In this document: positions 60,881 through 64,000 of the stretch, one piece after another
Layout of the letters: every line of letters begins with the position of its first letter
How positions within the stretch are numbered: the stretch's first letter is position 1
Notes under the pieces: model-generated
The model's database searches: none
Seen by the model: the letters and a program-made list of their open reading frames with translations, nothing else
Told to the model about the DNA's origin: nothing
Translations under genes and position numbers: made by a program
Source: Cricetomys ansorgei
Taxonomy: Eukaryota; Chordata; Mammalia; Rodentia; Nesomyidae
Direction of reading: 5' to 3'
NCBI GenBank assembly: GCA_026225945.1
Contig: JAMJFZ010001264.1
Span: forward strand, 517,001-581,000
Length of the DNA: 64,000 nucleotides

Positions 60881-61741
60881 TATTGGTGGAGACTTAACTT
60901 ATCTCTAGAACTTTAAACAAGCAATAAGAGATGCCTGTCATCCTTTCTCCCTCTAGAAGGGACACAGAGCCTTCAAACTGTGGGAGGTCTCTCTAGAATG
61001 TCTGGGCTGGGTGAGGGAGGGGCCCACATTTCCTGTGTCAGAGCATCATTCCCTGGAAGTATCCTTTTGGTGGACGCTCAGTTGAGGCCTTAAGGGAATG
61101 GACGTATAATCTGAAGCAAGTGTTGACTTTGAAGGAATTACATTTTGTGTAAGATCGGGAAGGCAAAGAAGACAAACTGAACTTACAGCTCAAGGACACC
61201 GGAGAGAAATGAGAAAACAAAATGACAGAAGAAGAAAAGGAAGCTTTAATATTTTACATACAAGGAAGCCACTCTGGAGTTTCTGTTTATATGTATTTCA
61301 AAAGATTTTCTTATAAAGAAAGGGACTATAATTCCCTTTAAAAGAAAGCATATCGTATCAAAAGCAAATACAGAAAAAACCACCTTCCTTTACTTTAAAT
61401 GGCTTTCCTAGCATTGCTTGGCTCAAAGATAGCATGGGAATGAAGTCAGCTGGGGCAGGAGTAGGAGAGGAACCGTAGACTGCATGGAAAAGTCCAGATG
61501 ATTCTGTACATAGCTATAGGCTTTGCCCTTCTTCCTCTACCTGCCTTTTTAGTTTGCCTTTATAAATTATGAGAAAGGGGCAGGTATAAGGAGATAAAGA
61601 GCAGCAAACAAAACACAAAGGTACTGTAGATGCCAAAATGCCAAGAATATATGTTCACAATTTGAACATTAATTTGCAGAAAACTTGGCCTCAGAAGTAA
61701 AAACACTACATGTAAATACTAAACTCTTGTTATTGATACAC

Positions 61742-62145
61742 CGTGCTGGGTAGTTTTATGTCAACTTGACACAAACTACAGTCATCTGAGAGGAGGGAAC
61801 CTCAATTGAGAAAATGCCTACGTAAGATCAGGCTGTGGGCAAGCCTGTAGAGCATCTTCTTACTCGGTGGTTGATGTGGAGGGCCCAGCCCATCGTGGGT
61901 GGTGACACCCCTGGGATGGCGGTTCTAGGTTCTATAGGAAAGCAGGCTGAGAAAGCCATGACAAGCAAGCTAATTAGCAGCATCCCTCCATGGCCACTGC
62001 ATCAGCTTCTGCCTCCAGGTCCCTGCCCTGTTTGAGTTCCTGGCCTGGCTCCAGTGACGGACTACAATGCCCAATAAACCCTTTCCTCCCCAACTTGCCT
62101 TTTGATCATGGTGTTTCATTGCTGCAATAGAAACCCTAAGACATG
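61742..62145. repeat. Rodent L1-lineage/medium-reiteration repeat
   Basis: TATGTCAACTTGACACAAACTACAGTCATCTGAGAGGAGGGAACCTCAATTGAGAAAATGCC, CAGCCCATCGTGGGTGGTGACACC, AGAAAGCCATGACAAGCAAGC and AATAAACCCTTTCCTCCCCAACTTGCC form a very common rodent unit. Its family (Lx-type 3'UTR or MaLR-like) is uncertain. One of the less diverged repeats here. Confidence 0.7.
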
Positions 62146-62304
62146 CACATACCAGTAATATTTATGTAAGGGAAAGTGCTATTTTCTGCAACATGGTATG
62201 CAACGTTTGATGAGCTGATGAAGGTATAAAGGGCTCAGATATGTACATATGATGGAGTTAGTAAAATGGCAGAATGTAGCCAGTGAGTACAATGGTTGCA
62301 TTGA

Positions 62305-62682
62305 TTGTAAAAATTGTGTGTATGTGTGTGTTCGTATGTGAAATGTACATGTGCGTATGGGGGTGTGGACATACATGGGGCACATGTGAAGGTAAGAGGG
62401 AGACAAACCCAGGTTTCAGTCCTCAGTAATCTTGTGTGCTTGCACACTGTGAGACAGAGTCCTTCACTGATCTGGAATTTTGCCACATGGGTTAGACTTG
62501 CTGGCCTGAGAGCCTCCAGGGATCCACCTGCCTCTGTCTCCCATCTCACCTTGCCAGCACCAGGATTAAAACAGTGCACCACTGTACCTGGCTTCTTACA
62601 ATGGTTGTGGGGATTTGAACCCAGTGCCTCATGTTTGCAAGGCAAATTGCACTGCTAATTGAGCTATCACCCCAGCCCCTTG
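62305..62682 (-). repeat. RSINE1/B4-type SINE, antisense, near full length
   Basis: TG-rich tail, then ACTGTGAGACAGAGTCCTTCACTGATCTGG, GCCTCCAGGGATCCACCTGCCTCTGTCTCCC, CAGTGCCTCATGTTTGCAAGGCAAATTGC and AATTGAGCTATCACCCCAGCCCC. Confidence 0.9.
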
Positions 62683-63444
62683 CATTATTAAATTCTTTCT
62701 TTGTGGGGGGTGGTTAATAGTTTAAAGTCGTTTTTGGAAAATTAAATAATTTTGCAAAGAAAACAATATTAATTCCTTCTCTTAGGGCAGCGCTAATGCT
62801 CGGAAGGATTTAAAGACTTGACACCCTCAAGCAGATTTTCACAAGCTTAGAATTCAGTAGGGGACCCGGTAAGATCCTAGAAACTGATTTACTAGGTCTG
62901 GCTGGGAAGTGGGACTCTTCACTGCTCCCTAGCACCCATGTGATGCCACAGAGCTACAGGCCACACTCTGCACAGGCTGGCAGGGCAAGAGGGGGACAGC
63001 AAGGCAGGCGCTTTGAGCAAAGGATTGCAAAGGTCACGAGAGGGAACTGAAATACAGCCTGTACTTCGTAGAAGCACAGAATGGTTGAGACTACAGGGAT
63101 CAACATGAACATGACCTGGGCAGGAGCAAACAATTATAACTAGGTGAATTAGTAGCTTAAAGAACTGAAGATTACTGCAAATAGAGACCCTAATAAATGT
63201 AGGTAATTCTATATCTATATTTTAAAATTTCCTCCATATTATTTCCTTGCTTAAAGTATATTCTTATGCTAATATGTGTTAACTTCTTATACATGGTTAA
63301 TTTTTAATAAGGGTTCTATTTATCTTAGAAAAGAAAAAGGAGGCTTAAAAAAAAAAAGCCTGCCCTTCTCTCACAGTACAGCCATGCCTATTACTCTGCT
63401 GAATGAACTCTGGGTGCCTGTCGAAAGATTGGCAGAGGTCACAG

Positions 63445-63590
63445 ACGTTCCCACTGCCCAACATGATAGCCAGTAGTTATAAATGGCTATTTTTAAATTA
63501 CTTGAGATTAGGTAAAATTAAAAACTCATTTTCTTACACTAGCCATGTACCAAGTGCTCCAGACCTATGTGTTATTAATGTAATTTTCTA
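63445..63590. repeat. Ancient hAT-type DNA transposon fragment
   Basis: ATAGCCAGTAGTTATAAATGGCTATTTTTAAATTACTTGAGATTAGGTAAAATTAAAAACTCATTTTCTTACACTAGCCATGTACCAAGTGCTCCAGACC matches a well-known mammalian hAT MITE (CAGTGCTGTCCAATA ends). Ends are lost. Confidence 0.65.
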
Positions 63591-63929
63591 AACAAGATTA
63601 AAACAGACTATTCTCATAGGTCAAAAAACCCATCGCTGTAGTTACTTGTAAAAAAAAAAAAATCATAAAAGAATGCACGGCAAACACCAATCGTATGTAC
63701 AGGTAATTTACATATTCTTGCTGGCTGGAATACATATGTAAATGTCTCTTATGACATCCACTTTCAAGATTCCTTTAAGACAATGTATTACGTTGACTAC
63801 ATTAGGTGGTGCAGTTCTCTGTCCAAGAAGCAGATGGCTGAGGCAGATAACTTCCACCCCTTTTAGCTTCTGGTGACGTTATGGATTGTCAGAGCTATGC
63901 CCTATTAATGTTTCTGTTACTGATGTGGG

Positions 63930-63990
63930 ATATCAGAAGGTTCTCAATAAACATTTGTTTAATAAATCATTTATTCATTTGTTTATCCAT
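63930..63990 (+). repeat. Possible L2/MIR 3' end
   Basis: AAGGTTCTCAATAAACATTTGTTTAATAAATCATTTATTCATTTG resembles the L2 terminus. Confidence 0.5.
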
Positions 63991-64000
63991 GCTGTGAAAC

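Larger units (their letters stand above)
46090..64000 (-). other. Pbx1: Pbx1 intron preceding the last exon (partial)
   Basis: Everything upstream of the acceptor on the minus strand to the window edge is intronic. I looked for the preceding coding segment (VDTLRHVISQTGGYSDGL and the residues up to QGIS) in reverse complement and did not find it, so the intron is at least 17.9 kb. Contents are listed separately: L1 3' end, MIR, L2, L1M, B1, RSINE1, CA tracts and unique sequence. Confidence 0.85.

Noticed and set aside
46090..64000. Search for the preceding Pbx1 exon (VDTLRHVISQTGGYSDGL)
   Set aside because: No reverse-complement match found by eye; probably beyond the right edge.

Overview
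The window is nuclear DNA from a muroid rodent. It carries rodent-specific SINEs (B1, B3/B3A, RSINE1/B4-type), murine-type L1 3' ends and a URR1 hAT element. It also carries the older MIR, L2, L1M and Tigger fossils shared by placental mammals, and many (CA)n/(TG)n tracts. I cannot tell mouse from rat or another muroid: there is no young species-diagnostic SINE or L1 copy that I could name safely.

The only gene I can anchor is the 3' end of Pbx1 (TALE homeodomain transcription factor) on the minus strand. Its last coding exon (45997-46089) encodes the known PBX1a C-terminus ending [20 protein letters not shown]. It sits behind a textbook splice acceptor (46090-46117). It continues into a 3'UTR of about 5 kb that ends at a strong poly(A) site near 41015, with a second, proximal poly(A) signal at 45615-45620. 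From 46090 to the right edge the sequence is intron on the Pbx1 strand; I looked for the preceding exon and did not find it. From the left edge to about 41 kb lies gene-free DNA downstream of Pbx1.

Layout: 1-41 kb, intergenic, a patchwork of fossil repeats and unique sequence with a few candidate regulatory stretches (for example 12.36-12.47 kb, 18.9-19.2 kb, 23.6-23.85 kb, 37.13 kb, 40.39 kb); 41.0-46.1 kb, the Pbx1 terminal exon; 46.1-64 kb, the Pbx1 intron with a 1.5 kb L1 3' end, L2, L1M, B1, RSINE1 and microsatellites.

The most unusual structure is inside the Pbx1 terminal exon. A diverged second copy of the C-terminal coding segment (44955-45044) lies about 1 kb downstream of the real one in the 3'UTR, with the stop codon changed to TGG and an in-frame loss of five codons. 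Directly after the real stop, the reading frame stays open for 112 codons until just before the proximal poly(A) signal, and the first part of that stretch carries a G-quadruplex-type G-run motif. These could be chance, but each can be tested by alignment and ribosome profiling.
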